Made by a program: the position numbers and the translations under genes. Of a stretch of DNA of 64,000 bases, positions 35,761 to 48,520 are shown piece after piece. The stretch comes from Anodontia alba (Eukaryota > Mollusca > Bivalvia > Lucinida > Lucinidae). Position 1 is the stretch's first letter. Each line of letters begins with the position of its first letter. A model generated the notes under the pieces. It saw nothing but the letters and a program-made list of their open reading frames with translations, searched no databases and was not told where the DNA came from. The stretch is taken from the NCBI GenBank assembly GCA_964016985.1, contig OZ024826.1, positions 70,152,768-70,216,767 on the forward strand, in the 5' to 3' direction.

Positions 35761-37744
35761 TCTTGTTTGACAGCTAGTGGAATCTGCCAGCCATGGAAAT
35801 ACTAAGGATCAAAGTAAACAAGAACTATTCGTGGTTATTTACCTTTCTTTTGACAAACTGCAAACTATTGTAGTGTACATAACAGACATACGTAAAATAG
35901 ACAGACAGACAGACAGACGGACTTTATATCAACAATCTGGATGAATTAATCCGATTGGCTGAAAATTTGAAAAGGGTATGGCATCTAAATTTATTCAGAA
36001 GGCCAAGGGTTAATTAACTAAACTCATACCTACAGCAAACCAGCACAGAGATTCACTGCAGCCTGAGATACAGTTTGTACAAAATGTCAAATTTTGTTTT
36101 CAGGTAAAAATCAAAATATCATCAAATTGTCATCTGCTGAATTTGCCTATAGAGTGGTAAAGGCTAGATTAATCATAATTTCGGACTGATAAAGTATGGG
36201 ACACAAGATTTACTTAAATTTTGAATGTCAGGAAGTTATAAATACTGTAACGGAAGTGTGTGTGTGTTTGTGTGTTGTGGGGGCGGGGGGAGGGGGGGCG
36301 GGGGAGGGGAGGGGCAATTCATCATAATTACCTCCCTTGGCAAAATTGGTAACTTCCTTACACTAGTATAGCCTGTCACAACGGCTACAGATGACATTCT
36401 AAGATTTTTTCTTTCAGCGAAAACAAGGCCCAACACTACATGTAAATCCTCTATTAAGCAGACAATTTACATGAAATACCAAGAAATATAAAGAACAATT
36501 CTGATAGTGCCTCAAGGGTTAACAGACTGTTGTGTTTTTTTTTTGTTTTTTTTTTTGTGTTTTTTTTTTTGTTTTTTTTTTTGTTTTTGTTTTTTTCTGT
36601 CAAAATATTAGATAATTTATGATTATATCACAGCTGCAGATTTCATAGATCTTGTTCTGTCCTGGTTTCCATGGTTGTGTCAGTGTCCTAAAGTTGCAAC
36701 TCAAACGGATTTTAATAAATAGCTGCCATTGTCTACCAAATAAGTTGCAGTCGAGTAGTTTAGCTTCAACGCTTAGCATGCTAAGTTAAATCTTCAGATG
36801 AAGTTTTGAAATATTTTACTTATATTAACCAGAAAAAAAGGCTTTGGCATTTCATGCAAATTGTGTCCAGATGATTTGCATGAAATGCCAAATCTTGTTT
36901 CTATGAAAAATCAGAAATATGTCCTCAATTTATCATTTGCTACATTTAGTCCAGAGAGAGTGGTAAAGAAAAGTTAAAATGATAGTTTAACCTTATACCC
37001 TTTTGCACTTAAACATTTAAGAAAATGAGGCTTGACATTTCATGTTGATTTTCTCCTTAAAAGACAATTTAGATGAGATGCCAAATCATATGTTCTGGGA
37101 AAGAGCGAGTAAAATATAAGTAATCTGACCGATATGACTGCTGTAATGAATTCCCAAAACAAAAAGCAAAAACAAAAAATATATTTAAATGAAAAAAAGA
37201 AAAACAATATTATTACTTCAGTTATCATGTCAGAAACTTAAAAATTAATCCTTTCATCCTCCAGTTTCTGAAGTGGACTCTTCTATCATTGAATTTGGAC
37301 ATGTCTATTGATACAAATTAGGGTTTTAGTCTAAAATCAAAAACAAAACAGCAAATAGTGCAGATCCTGATGAGATGGTTAATCAGAAATTGTCTCATCT
37401 GGATCTGCCCCGTTTGCACAGTGTTTGTTTTGATCTGAAGGGATGAAAAGTTTACGGTGAACAGAGATACTTCTCAACACTCTCTTCCCTTTCAAAGGGA
37501 GACCATTGCAGCGGAACAGATCCTTTCTTGGTTTATAAAACCCTCTTTAAAAGGCTGCTATTCTGATCAGAAATATGTTCCTTCCATTTAGAGTAGTCCT
37601 TTATGAGAAGAGAGGTAATTTCTTTCTCGACAAAGTGGGCTCACGTGGAGATGCATCCAATCAACTTGAATGAGCCTGGTCGCTGACATCGAGATCCACA
37701 ATAGGGAATAATTCCTTACTGCAAACAGCCAAGAAAAAAGGCCA
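35761..37744. other. Interior of the foldback-like element, part 2
   Basis: No gene. Contains a (GACA)n tract near 35900-35920, a CA/GT and G-rich stretch (36250-36315), T-rich low complexity (36530-36595), two family 2 hairpins (about 36840-36910 and 37028-37098), and a CAGATCCTGATGAGATGG-like palindrome (about 37365-37430). Confidence 0.55.
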
Positions 37745-38037
37745 GGGCCCAGATGTTCAAAACTAACGACATCGTTAATTAACGTATCGTTAAAACTTTG
37801 AGCATTAAATATGGCATATACGCTAATATTCTTGCTGAAAAAATGTGAGTAGCTTATGCTCAAAGTTTTAACGATACGTTAATTAACGATGTCGTTAGTT
37901 TTGAACAACTGCCAAAGCAACCCACACTTTTTTTTTCACCAAACATACCTGTGAATTAGATATTTTACTTACTGAAACATTAACATTTGACCACTAACGA
38001 GCTCGTTAAGATAATGATGCTTTGAACAACTGGGTCC
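37745..38037. mobile_element. MITE with a perfect 52-bp inner inverted repeat
   Basis: The outer termini GGGCCCAGATGTTCAAA and TTTGAACAACTGGGTCC are imperfect inverted repeats. Inside, 37754-37805 is perfectly complementary to 37856-37907 (52 bp, no mismatch seen), with a ~50-bp loop. The stem contains the palindromic words TTAATTAA and CGTTAACG-like repeats. The perfect stem suggests recent origin or gene conversion. Confidence 0.75.
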
Positions 38038-39422
38038 AGTCTGATTAGCCCCTGTTTACCCTGCAGGGTAAACATTTAAGCAGATTACATTTTGGAATTT
38101 TTTTTTTATTTCCCCCGGAAAATAAGGTTGACATTTCATGGAAATTATCTCAAAAAGCGACCATTTGCACAAAATGTCAAATCTTATTTCAGTACATTTC
38201 ATACAAATTGTCAATGTCAATGTCAAATCTTACTTTCTGGGCAAAAAATAAAGATTATCACCAACATTTTGTCTGCTGATTTTGCATTAAGCCCTAAAGG
38301 TTAAAATTAATGATAAAAGCATATGAATGTATTCCAGTGTATGAGTGCTCTTTCCACTGTGCAGCTCAGTTACGTTGAGTAAAATGGGACTGATTCTTCC
38401 ACTGGACGAGGTAGTTTACACGGAAAAGAAAAAAAAAAAAACAAAAAAAAAAACAAAAAAATAGCAAGGACCAAGCCTAAAATGAATATGTGTGCAGGAA
38501 TTCAGAGCCTTTGCTGGTCGTCACCAAATGCACAACACATACTGTAATCAGACTGTTTCCATTCACAGGCTGGTCTGTAACTTACAAATTCCCATATGGG
38601 ATATAGTTTGGTTTTATCCCAGAAAGACTCCATATTAACTACCTCTAGACAATCAGAATCCATCCTGGTGCACTTCCAGCCAATCAGGTCCCATTATCCT
38701 GCTGTTACTAGATAAATGGTTTATAACAACCAAACACAACAGACAATTTAACTCACACTTTGATCGACCGTGAACCACATAAAAATATACCACAAACCAA
38801 CAGAGAATTTCTGAGCTCAAAACACCTCCACATAAAAACTGTATCTCTCACATTCAGTTATTTCTATTTATAGTAACAGGTAAGAAGCCAAAGAAATGTA
38901 ACCTACTAGACAATATTTCAACTAGACAATATTTGCGTCTGTTCAGTAAATGTACAAAGGTATTACAATAATGAAATGGGCCGTGCAAAAACGTGTCTTC
39001 GGGCATATGCAGATAGAGCCGTCGCTGTCCACTAACATAATCACTGGATACTATAGAATGTATCAGTGGAGAGCCCGTATCAGATTTGATGACTGAATCT
39101 GTGCGTTTTGTGCATGTTCGAAGACACACGTTTGCTTGACGCGGCCCAAATAATGACGGTACAAAGACTAATATAAAATGTGTATAAGCGAGATTATACG
39201 TATACGTAACATTTATAGCCCTAAAAAAGTGGTATCTAGATGCGTATCTTTTTACTTCTCCATGAAAACATACACTCTGGGTAATGCATTACCTAAGTAT
39301 TCAGAGAGACTTGGCCTAAGCAAACCGTGTAAACCAGATCAATATCTGCAGAACATGTGTGTCTGATCAGGGTCTGCACTGTTTGCTACTCATCCAGTAG
39401 ACTCCCTATACATGAACAAGCA
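38038..39422. other. Interior of the foldback-like element, part 3
   Basis: A family 2 hairpin lies at about 38123-38195 and an A/C low-complexity run at about 38427-38462. A frame on the minus strand (38854-39129, 91 codons) has no recognised domain. A GATCAGGGTCTGCACTGTTTG motif copy lies near 39365. No gene is called. Confidence 0.45.
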
Positions 39423-39535
<113 letters not shown>

Positions 39536-39559
39536 GATTTGGATTTTGGGGCATTTTTA

Positions 39560-39765
39560 AGAATATTTCACTTATATTGTGCGGAACGCGTTTGAGCCGA
39601 TCGTTCATCAAAGATGGGCGAAAACCGGGAAAAAACCACCTGACTATTCATAAGCAGAATTTGGCTTTCCCACCTGTGACCCGAGCGAGGCTCGAACCAC
39701 AGCAGTGAGAAACCTGATGGATTAAGAGTCAACTCTTCTATCGACTAGGCTACTGCGGCCCGCAA
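39560..39765 (-). repeat. tRNA-derived SINE (family C)
   Basis: On the minus strand the head begins GGGCCGCAGTAGCCTAGTCG and carries TTGACTCTTAATCC, a tRNA-Lys-like anticodon region, and box B (GGTTCGAGCCTC). The body includes a CAGGTGGTTTTTTCCCGGTT stretch. Cloverleaf pairing is incomplete. Confidence 0.65.
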
Positions 39766-39828
39766 TAAGCAGTAAAACGAACAGTTTCAAATTTTATAAC
39801 TAGAATGGTAAGGAGTTAGAATATTTAA

Positions 39829-39859
<31 letters not shown>

Positions 39860-40842
39860 CTATGTGGGTGATTCTAATAGGTCCCTTAATACGTTTTCAT
39901 AATGAAATAAGTAAATATCAATACTTTCTGGTTGACAAATAAAGCAATTTATCAAAAGCTATATAAAACAAATCCCAGATAAAAATTTGAGCTTTCAAAG
40001 GGAGTGGATACAATTCCTACTAACAACATTCTCCTGAAACTATTTGCTCCTTTCTAAAAGAGGTCTGCTCTTAAAAGAAAGAATTTGCTCCCTATGTGAG
40101 CAAATTCTCTGCTTTAAAGGTAATGCTCTTTGAGACACAACTCATATTCCACTTAAGCAAATTTGTTTTCAGCTGTAGTGGATTTCCTTTACAAAGGGAG
40201 ATAATAATCTTAAACATGTTCTTTCTTTGAGGTATATCCAATCCCTTAAAGGCAAATGGACACAATTTAAAGGAGGTGAATAAAAACTTATTCTGCCCCA
40301 TTTCTGAAAAAGGGGTCTGCTCTAAAACCAGAGTAGACCTTTTTTCAGAAGTGTCTTAGTGAGCAGAAATTCCTAAAAGAAGGTAAGTATCTACCTTGTT
40401 AAAAATGGCAAAAAATCTACCAAGTGCATCCAGTGCCTTTTAAGCAATGCGATAGTGCCTTTGATACATAATTACAGTGCTAAGGATATTATTATAAAAG
40501 AAAACATCACACACATATATTGTATCAATACATTTAACTCTTAGCACTCCGGGTAAAATTTTCAGCAGACTACATTTTGAAACGTTTTTTCTTATTTTCC
40601 CAAGAAAACAGGATTTGAGATTTCATGCAAATTGATGTCAAATCCTTTTTTTCTGGAAAATACAGAAAAATATCACCAATTTGTTGTCTGCTGTATTACA
40701 TGTAGCCCAGAAAGTGGTAAAGGTTGAAATACAGTTCTGAGTCTCTATAAATGTAGTTAGTAAAAGAGGTGAAACAGTTAAAGAACTATTAACAGTCTGA
40801 GATAGTCTGAGATTATCATATAAGATAGTTTTAAGACTATCA
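39766..40842. other. Interior of the foldback-like element, part 4
   Basis: An A-run lies at about 39832-39859. Several complementary TTTGCTC/GAGCAAA words occur between 40045 and 40110, and there is a family 2 hairpin remnant at about 40600-40665. No gene is seen. Confidence 0.5.
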
Positions 40843-41135
40843 TTTGTTTGTGCTGAGGTTTAATAGCTCATTCAACCCAATGTTGAGCCTGGTCAGTTTA
40901 CATAACCACGTGTTTACTGGGCAGGATTAGTCCTCTAAGCGGTTAACCAGTATTATGTACATTCTTTCGCCTGAAACTGACAACTGCCATTCTTGAAACA
41001 GCAGAAGGGAAAGAATGACCATAGAAATTATTTCATGATCAATCTCCATGAAAGAATGTTTCCGACCCGGTGGGGTCGAACGCGCAACCTTCTGATCACC
41101 AGTCAGACGTGCATCCAACTGAGCCACCGAGGCCG
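40843..41135 (-). repeat. tRNA-derived SINE (family B), copy 2
   Basis: Full length on the minus strand. The head CGGCCTCGGTGGCTCAGTTG includes box A; box B is GCGTTCGACCCC. The body matches the copies at 17.4, 62.2 and 62.9 kb, and the 3' tail ends in AACCTCAGCACAAACAAATG. Confidence 0.88.
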
Positions 41136-42253
41136 ACTGAGACTATCATATGATAGTGTGAGATTGTTATATGAGATAATATTCCAGTACAGACATATAT
41201 CATATAATATTTATTGTTTTGGGAATGCAAGTTGACCCTGAAAGTGCTGATCACATATTCAGCAAATGATATTTTCATTTTTTTTTTTTTTTTTTTTTTG
41301 GGGGGGGGGGGGGGTGTATTTTTTCAGAGTAAAGAAGGAATAACATTTCAAGCGAATCACCTACCTAGCAGATGATACAAATGAAATGACAAGTCTTTTT
41401 CTTTACCAAAATAATACATTTTTTTGTATTTTTCAGGGTAAATCAAGTTTGACATTTCAAGTGAATCATTAGCTTAGAAAATGCCAAGTCATATTCTCTC
41501 TGAAAAATAATATAAATAATTAGAATGTCATCTGCTTCAATTTTACTTCGTACTTTAAGGGTTAACTGCGAGGCTTCATTTTGTTGATCTCATGGTTATC
41601 TCGCAGACATCATCCAGCGAAATTTTAAAGCGCCAATCACATCTGCAGCAGACGATATTTTTATTTCTATTCTTTTAATTATTAATATTTTTTATTTTTT
41701 ATAAAAATTAAGTCTTGATATTTCATGTGAATTGTATGCCAGAAAGTCAAGGCTTATTTTCTCTGAAAAAACAAATATGTCCTCTGCTGAAAATTGTGCT
41801 TGGCGCTTTAAGGGTTAAACATTTTTTGATGTGTCTATGTGCATGTTTACACAAACCAAACCATTACATATTTTTATTTACATGGCAGCAACATATCAGA
41901 GGCATTGGGCCAGACAGCCTCCTCAAGTACTGCAAATTTGTGCAAATTTGTGAACCCCGCCCCACCGCCAGCCCCCCCCCCCCCCCTCCTCTCACCCCCC
42001 ACAAAAAGAACCGTGAAAAGTAAGAAGCAATTCCCATGATAATACAAGCACAAGGGGCCTACTGGCCACAATTCGGTCACCTGCATATTTGCAAATGCCA
42101 TGCAATAGTCTTCCAGTAATGCCTTAGCAACTGTCACAAAATTTTGGCCATACCATAAAAAAGGTCAAAAGTCATCCTAGTCTCATCATTTTAACAAACT
42201 TGTTAGACCTTGAGTCTTCAATGCTGTATACCAAAATCCAGCCTGAAAACTTT
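41136..42253. repeat. Low-complexity tract and cluster of family 2 hairpins
   Basis: A T-run/G-run lies at about 41279-41314. Three family 2 hairpins (TTGACATTTCA-type arms) lie at about 41338-41400, 41448-41510 and 41708-41770. A C-rich stretch lies at about 41973-41987. A segment (about 42050-42185) with TGCCATGCAATAGTCTTCCA resembles one near 63575. No gene is seen. Confidence 0.6.
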
Positions 42254-42715
42254 CTTACCATATATGGGCATGGCAGTAATCTTGATCAGTGAAAAGCCAT
42301 TTGAACAAAGTGTGAACATGCTTTCCGTAGAAGGCCCCATGTGAAATCTGGTGAATAATACCCTAAATACTGAACCATACGCTGAACAATACCCTGGCCA
42401 TTTTTGAATAATACCCTGAATAATGAACCAGACGCTGCAGGTCGTATTTTGAATAATACCCTGAATCCTGAACCAGACGCTGCAGGTCGTATTTTGAATA
42501 ATACCCTGAATAATGAACCAGACGCTGCAGATCGTATTTTGAATAATACCCTGAATACTGAATCATACGCTGAATAATACCCTGGCCATATTTTAAAGTG
42601 TTCTTACCATATATGGGCATGGCAGCAATCTTGATCAATGATGCAAAGCCATTTGAACAAAGTGTGAACATGCTTTCCGTAGAATGCCTAATATGAAATT
42701 TGGTGAATAATACCC
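42254..42715 (-). repeat. Duplicated non-satellite unit at the inner end of the right arm
   Basis: A ~105 bp segment (CCATATATGGGCATGGCAG ... GTGTGAACATGCTTTCCGTAG) occurs at about 42254-42360 and again at about 42601-42710, each followed by satellite. Its start is the complement of the CAAGATGGCCGCC-family repeat. Part of the array was therefore amplified together with captured neighbouring DNA. Confidence 0.75.
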
Positions 42716-43856
42716 TGAATACTGAACCATACGCTGAATAATACCCTGGCCAGTTTTGAATAATACCCTGAATAATGAACCAGACGCTGCAGGTCGTGTT
42801 TTGAATAATACCCTGAATCCTGAACCAGACGCTGCAGGTCGTAATTTGAATAATACCCTGAATAATGAACCAGACGCTGCAGGTCGTATTTTGAATAATA
42901 CGCTGAATACTGAATCATACGCTGAATAATACCCTGGCCATTTTTGAATAATACCCTGAATAATGAACCAGACGCTGCAGGTCGTATTTTGAATAATACC
43001 CTGAATCCTGAACCAGATGTTGCAGGTCGTATTTTGAATAATACCCTGAATAATGAACCAGACGCTGCAGATCGTATTTTGAATAATACCCTGAATACTG
43101 AATCATACGCTGAATAATACCCTGGCCATTTTTGAATAATACTCTGAATCCTGAACCAGACGCTGCAGGTCGTATTTTGAATAATACCCTGAATAATGAA
43201 CCAGACGCTGCAGGTCGTATTTTGAATAATACGCTGAATCCTGAACCAGACGCTGCAGGTCGTGTTTTGAATAATACCCTGAATAATGAACCAGACGCTG
43301 AATTATACCCTGGATATTTTTTAATAATACGCTGAATCCTGAACCAGACGCTGCAGGTCGTATTTTGAATAATACCCTGAATACTGAACCATACGCTGCA
43401 GGTCGTATTATGAATAATACGCTGAATCCTGAACCAGACGCTGCAGGTCGTATTTTGAATAATACCCTGAATAATGAACCAGACGCTGAATAATACCCTG
43501 GATATTTTTGAATAATACGCTGAATCCTGAACCAGTCGCTGCAGGTCGTATTTTGAATAATACCCTGAATAATGAACCAGACGCTGCAGGTCGTATTTAG
43601 AATAATACGCTGAATACTGAATCATACGCTGAATAATACCCTGGCCATTTTTGAATAATACCCTGAATAATGAACCAGACGCTGCAGGTCGTATTTTGAA
43701 TAATACCCTGAATCCTGAACAGACGCTGCAGGTCGTATTTTGAATAATACCCTGAATAATGAACCAGACGCTGCAGGTCGTATTTTGAATAATATCCTGA
43801 ATACTGAACCATACGCTGAATCCTGAACCGTGAACCAGATGCTAATTCACGCTCGT
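42355..43856 (-). repeat. Right arm: 45-bp satellite array, inverted
   Basis: The same 45-bp monomer as the left arm on the opposite strand (ACGACCTGCAGCGTCTGG read on minus). The outermost monomers (near 43810-43845) carry GTTCACGGTTCAGGATTCAG, as at the outer end of the left arm. Long minus-strand frames (up to 236 codons) are repeat artefacts. Confidence 0.95.
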
Positions 43857-43946
43857 GACTTGTTTATCTAAAGTCAGATCTTGCACATGTACGAAGACCT
43901 GACCTAGAATTTTTTTGTGAAGAATCTATATGGGTCGAAACAAAAA
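43857..43946 (+). pseudogene. LINE ORF2 endonuclease, middle fragment
   Basis: From about 43865 one frame reads VYLKSDLAHVRRPDLEFF, then CEESIWVE and on to about 43946. This is the strand of an APE-type LINE endonuclease leading to the conserved I-W-V-E segment. It follows, in sense and content, the fragment that stops at 27745/30602. It is flanked on the left by the foldback-like element and on the right by another insertion. Confidence 0.75.
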
Positions 43947-44240
43947 GGTAGGAGAAAAGTCCATGGAATGCCACAATCACAAACCGCAGCCCTTCGCAGA
44001 CACCAAGAGGAAAAGGAAACAGACAAGAGCAAACAAGCGCAAATCGAACAAACGAAAAGCACTAAGATTAGCTCTCTCTTCCCCAAGCGAGGTAATCGCA
44101 ATGCTAAAAGGATTTAAAAACGCAAGAACAAAATAACACAAGGTAAGACATAAAACAAATCGCCTCGTAGAATAAACCACAAAGCAACAAAGAGTAAGAC
44201 TAACACCGGGACCACCACCTTAGAACGGTCAGTAGAATAA
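43947..44240 (+). other. ~290 bp insertion of unknown type inside the LINE
   Basis: It replaces the central endonuclease region. It encodes a Lys/Arg-rich frame (43930-44136) without a domain I recognise and contains TAGAATAAACCAC twice (about 44168 and 44233), suggesting repeat ends. It may be a piece of another retroelement. Confidence 0.45.
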
Positions 44241-44749
44241 ACCACCGGGTCGGGGGTGTGGGGTTTAAAGCACTTTTACAGCTAGCCGACTTCACACTGG
44301 TTCCCGATGCTACCAGTTTGAGGGCATTACTTGACCCATTAATTATATCAGATGACCTCCCTTATTTAGATGCGGGTACAATTTCAATCCCTGATACCAT
44401 TTCAGATCACAAAGCAACTTTTATAAGGATTCCTTTTCAATATGTGTGTCAGAGAACTTTTAAACGTTTAGAACGGCTCTACAAAAAGACAAATTTGAAA
44501 CTTCTCAGGCAACTTATCTCTACTTATGACGTGAACTGTCTTAATGAAGGTTCACTTAATACTGCTTGTGAAACATTTACTGATCTGTTCCTGAGGTTTT
44601 ATTAAACGTTGTATACCCTTCAAATACATTACAATTCGTCCCAGTAACAAACCTTGGTTTGACTCAGAAATACGTCGTTTTTCAAGAATACGAGACAGAC
44701 TAAAAAACAAAGCAATAAGAACACGCAGTGTCAATGACTGGAAGAAATA

Positions 44750-44794
<45 letters not shown>

Positions 44795-46960
44795 CCAGAA
44801 ATAAAGTTAATAACCTCATAAAGCACGCAAAGGAAAGATTTTATAATAATTTAGAGTTATCCATTTCCGACTTTCACAAAAATGATAAGAAAAAGTTTTG
44901 GCAGGTTATTCGGCATTTTGTTAAAAACAACAGCACCTCAAATAATATACATCCACTTTCAGAATTCAATAGACCACTTATTGTTTTTCTGATGAAGAAA
45001 TTGTTGAATATCTTAATAATTACTTTACTTCAATCACAAATGTAGACGACAGCAATGCTCAGCTTCCACCCTTTCATGCTAAAACACAGAATCTCCTTTC
45101 CGATATTTCCTGCAATGCAGGTGAAAGTGAAATCTTAATTAAGTTATTGAACCCTAATAAAGCTACTGGACCTGATGCCATTAACAATAGACTGCTAATT
45201 GCTGTCGCAAAAGAAATTTCAATACCTCTGTTAATTCTTTTTAATAGGTCTTTCAGAGAAGGAATCTGCACTTTCATGGAAAGAGTCAAATGTTCTCCCT
45301 CTATTTAAAAAGGGAGACGTCTCTCCCGTCTAATTACAGACCAATCTCATTATTAAGCAACATAGGCAAGCTACAAGAACGAATTGTATTCAAAAATATT
45401 TATAATCAACTACGTGATAATCATTTATTATATAAATATCAGTCCAGACGGTTTCTTACCCAACCATTCAACAACCTACCAACTAATAGAAATCTATCAT
45501 TATATTTGTCAATCTTTTGATAATGACCAATTCTAATGCATGTTTTTTTTTAGCATTTGACAGAGTTTGGCATAAAGGTCTTGTTTTTAAACTGAAACAA
45601 CATGGAATAAGTGGTTCTCTCTTGGACGATTACTGATTATTTTAAAAATAAGTCACAACGTGTGGTAATTAGATCCTGTTCTTCAACGTCAATATCAGTG
45701 CATGCTGGAGAGCCCCAAGGCTTAGTCCTTGGTCCTCTGCTGTTTCTGATCCATGTTAATGATATTGCAGAATCACTACTTAGTCTAACACGTTTATTTA
45801 CTGATGACAGCTCTCTGTTCTGCTCAGCATCATCAAATGCAGATTTACAGGGAATAATTAACCATGATTTACATATTCTTTCCGCATGGGCCAAACAATG
45901 GCTAATATCTTTCAATGCTTTGAAAACTGAAGCCATCTTGTTCTCTTTAAACATTTTACTAATTTGCCCACATAATTCTTGATGGTATTCCAATTAAATT
46001 TGTCTCAGATTACAAACATTTAGGTTTAACTCTGTGTAACAAGGGCCAGTGGCATAAACATATAGAAAATATTGTTGTCTAAAGTCATTGGTAGTATGCG
46101 CAAACTAAAATACACCTTCCATAGAGTTGCACTAAATCAAATTTATATCTCGCATGTATTGCCAATACTAGAATACTCTCCAGTAGTTTGGGATAATTGT
46201 ACAATGCAAGACACAAGTACCTTAGAAAAACGCCAAAATGAAGCTGCTAGGATTGTTACGGGTTTAATCCATTCTGTTTCATTGGTTAACTTATATATAG
46301 AGCGTGGTTGGGTCCCATTACGTATTAGACATAAAGAACAAAAACTAGCATCCCTGTATAAAGCTGTAAATGACCTGACTCCAGAATATATATCCGACCT
46401 TATTCCTCATCTTGTAAGAGACGTAACAAATTATTCTCTTCGAAATATCAACAACCTTAGAGTTCCATTTACCAGAACAGAAATTTCACGTAAGTCCTGT
46501 ATCCCATCATCTATATCTTTATGGATCTCACTCGATGAAGAAATGCGTGCATCCAGCAGTCTGTCATGCTTCAAAAATAAGACTAAAAATATTCACACAG
46601 ACAAATAATGTTCCGCAATTCTTTTTATGTGGGGAAAGGTATTGGTCAGTTCTGCAGGCCAGAATCAGAAACAATTGTAGTAATTTAAACCATGACTTAT
46701 AAATAAACTACTTATGTAATAGCCTTGCTTGTAACTGTGGTTTTATAATGGAAGATGCCAGTCATTTTTTTCTATAACTGTCCCAATTACCAAATGCACG
46801 CATTGCCCTGTTTAATTAAAACCCTAAACTACTACCCTCTGAATGTCGAAAATCTACTTTTCGGAAACAAAAACCTGGCAGTCCAAGAGAATACTACTAT
46901 CTTTATTGCAGTCCAAAACTATATTAAAACCACCGAAAGATTTGCAACAGAATAACCGAA
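44241..46960 (+). pseudogene. LINE ORF2: endonuclease C-terminus, reverse transcriptase, C-terminal domain
   Basis: Order along the strand: the end of the endonuclease at 44258-44605 (LDAGTISIPDTISDHKATF, with the catalytic SDH); a linker broken by stops and a 43-base A-run (44751-44793); an RT palm with SNYRPISLLSNIGK (about 45330), AFDRVWHKGL (about 45553, first catalytic Asp) and the box LFTDDSSLF (about 45794; usually F/Y-A-D-D, here T-D-D). A C-terminal block follows (46072-46608, LPILEYSPVVWDNC, LEKRQNEAARIVTGL), then a Cys-rich CNCGFIMEDASHFF stretch and the terminal segment ending at 46955. The whole contains at least five frameshifts or stops and is dead. The clade is CR1/Jockey-like by motif style, not tested. 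Confidence 0.85.
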
Positions 46961-47062
46961 TGGTAATTTCTGTGTGTCCGATTCAGTTTGTAAAAATTGA
47001 GGTTGGTGTTGCTGAAGCCATTGTGTGTTCCACCCCGCCTTCTGATACACCCAACAACCTTA

Positions 47063-47063
<1 letters not shown>

Positions 47064-47123
<60 letters not shown>

Positions 47124-47193
47124 TTTTATATTTTCACAAACACAGACACAGACACACACACACACACACACACGCACACACATTTTATATTTT

Positions 47194-47246
<53 letters not shown>

Positions 47247-47265
47247 TACACACCACACACACACA
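47064..47265. repeat. (CA)n compound microsatellite
   Basis: Two long (CA)n blocks separated by an ATTTTATATTTTCACA unit that occurs three times. It lies just beyond the LINE 3' end. Confidence 0.95.
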
Positions 47266-47424
47266 TTTTATATTTTCTTTTTTTTATTATTTATTTATAT
47301 GTATAAAGACAGTACTCTCAAATGTCTAATTAACAGTTTTGCAAGAGAACTGTCTAGTGTATATATACATTTTTGCCCTCACTCAAAGAGTCCAGTGAAT
47401 TATTTCTATTATTGTATATATAGA

Positions 47425-47527
<103 letters not shown>

Positions 47528-47689
47528 GCATTTTCTCAAGTTTAAAAAAAAAAATGAATATTGTATTGTTCATTGCCATTGTCACGTAAAATTACTTGCT
47601 ATGTTTTCATTGTAGGGGGAGGGCCGTAACTAATGTTGTGAGAACTTGTGGCCCAACCCCTTGCATTGTAAAATTGCAATAAATATGAT

Positions 47690-48520
47690 TATTTGTTGGT
47701 TCCATATTGAACTATGCATGTGAGATATGGGGCTTCGGCAAATGTAAAGAAATAGAAAGAATTCATCTTAAGTTTTGCAATAAAACTATTAAAAGTGAAA
47801 TCTTCTACATGTAATATTGGCGTATATGGAGAGCTAGAGCGATATCCTTCATACATTGTCAGATATACACGTATTATTAAATTTTGGTGTCATGTTATGA
47901 ATTCTGACAATATCGTTGTTTATAATTTGTACAACTCACTTGTAGATGCTTGCAATACGCGTACTAATAACTGGGCAAAAGGTGTAAAAAGCTGCTGGAT
48001 AACTATGGATTTTCTTATGTTTGGAGTAACCCACATGCCATTAATTTAAAAACTTTCCATTTGCAATTCAAACAAAGAGTTATTGACGTGTTTAAACAAT
48101 GTTGGTATAATGATATTGCCAACAGTAGGTCACTTTTAATGTATAAAAACTTCAAACAAACCTATGAATTTGAGCATTATTTAAACGTATTACCTAGCAA
48201 GCTCAGAGTACCATTATCCCGTTTAAGATTATCTGCGCACGAGTTACGAATAGAAACGGGACGTTATGCCCAGAATCGGATTGATAGATCTCTTCGTTTA
48301 TGTACTATATGTAATAAATCTGATATTGAAGACGAGTTTCATTTTGTACTCGTCTGTCCTTCTTATAATCAAATTAGGCGAAAATATATTCGTCCATACT
48401 ACTATCAAAGACCAAGTGTTCATAAATTATAATGTTAATGCAAAATACACAACGAAGTTCTTTAAATAATCTAGGAAAATATGTATATGAAGCTTTTGCA
48501 CTCCGCAGGACACTTTTAAC
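47690..48520 (+). pseudogene. Second LINE, C-terminal part of ORF2, 5'-truncated
   Basis: It opens with SILNYACEIWGF (about 47705) and GVYGELERYP (47820), the usual region after the RT thumb. It continues through two further frames to RLSAHELRIETGRYAQ (about 48230) and a zinc-binding-like block with CTICNKSDIEDEFHFVLVCP (about 48302-48361). It ends with YVYEAFALRRTLL near 48520. At least two frameshifts are present, and no endonuclease or RT precedes it. It is a different LINE family from the one ending at 46960 and has the same orientation. Typical LINE copies are 5'-truncated like this. Confidence 0.8.

Noticed and set aside
43930..44136. Lys/Arg-rich frame as a nuclear or ribosomal-type small protein
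   Set aside because: It sits in a piece inserted in a dead LINE, overlaps other open frames on both strands, and has no recognisable domain.
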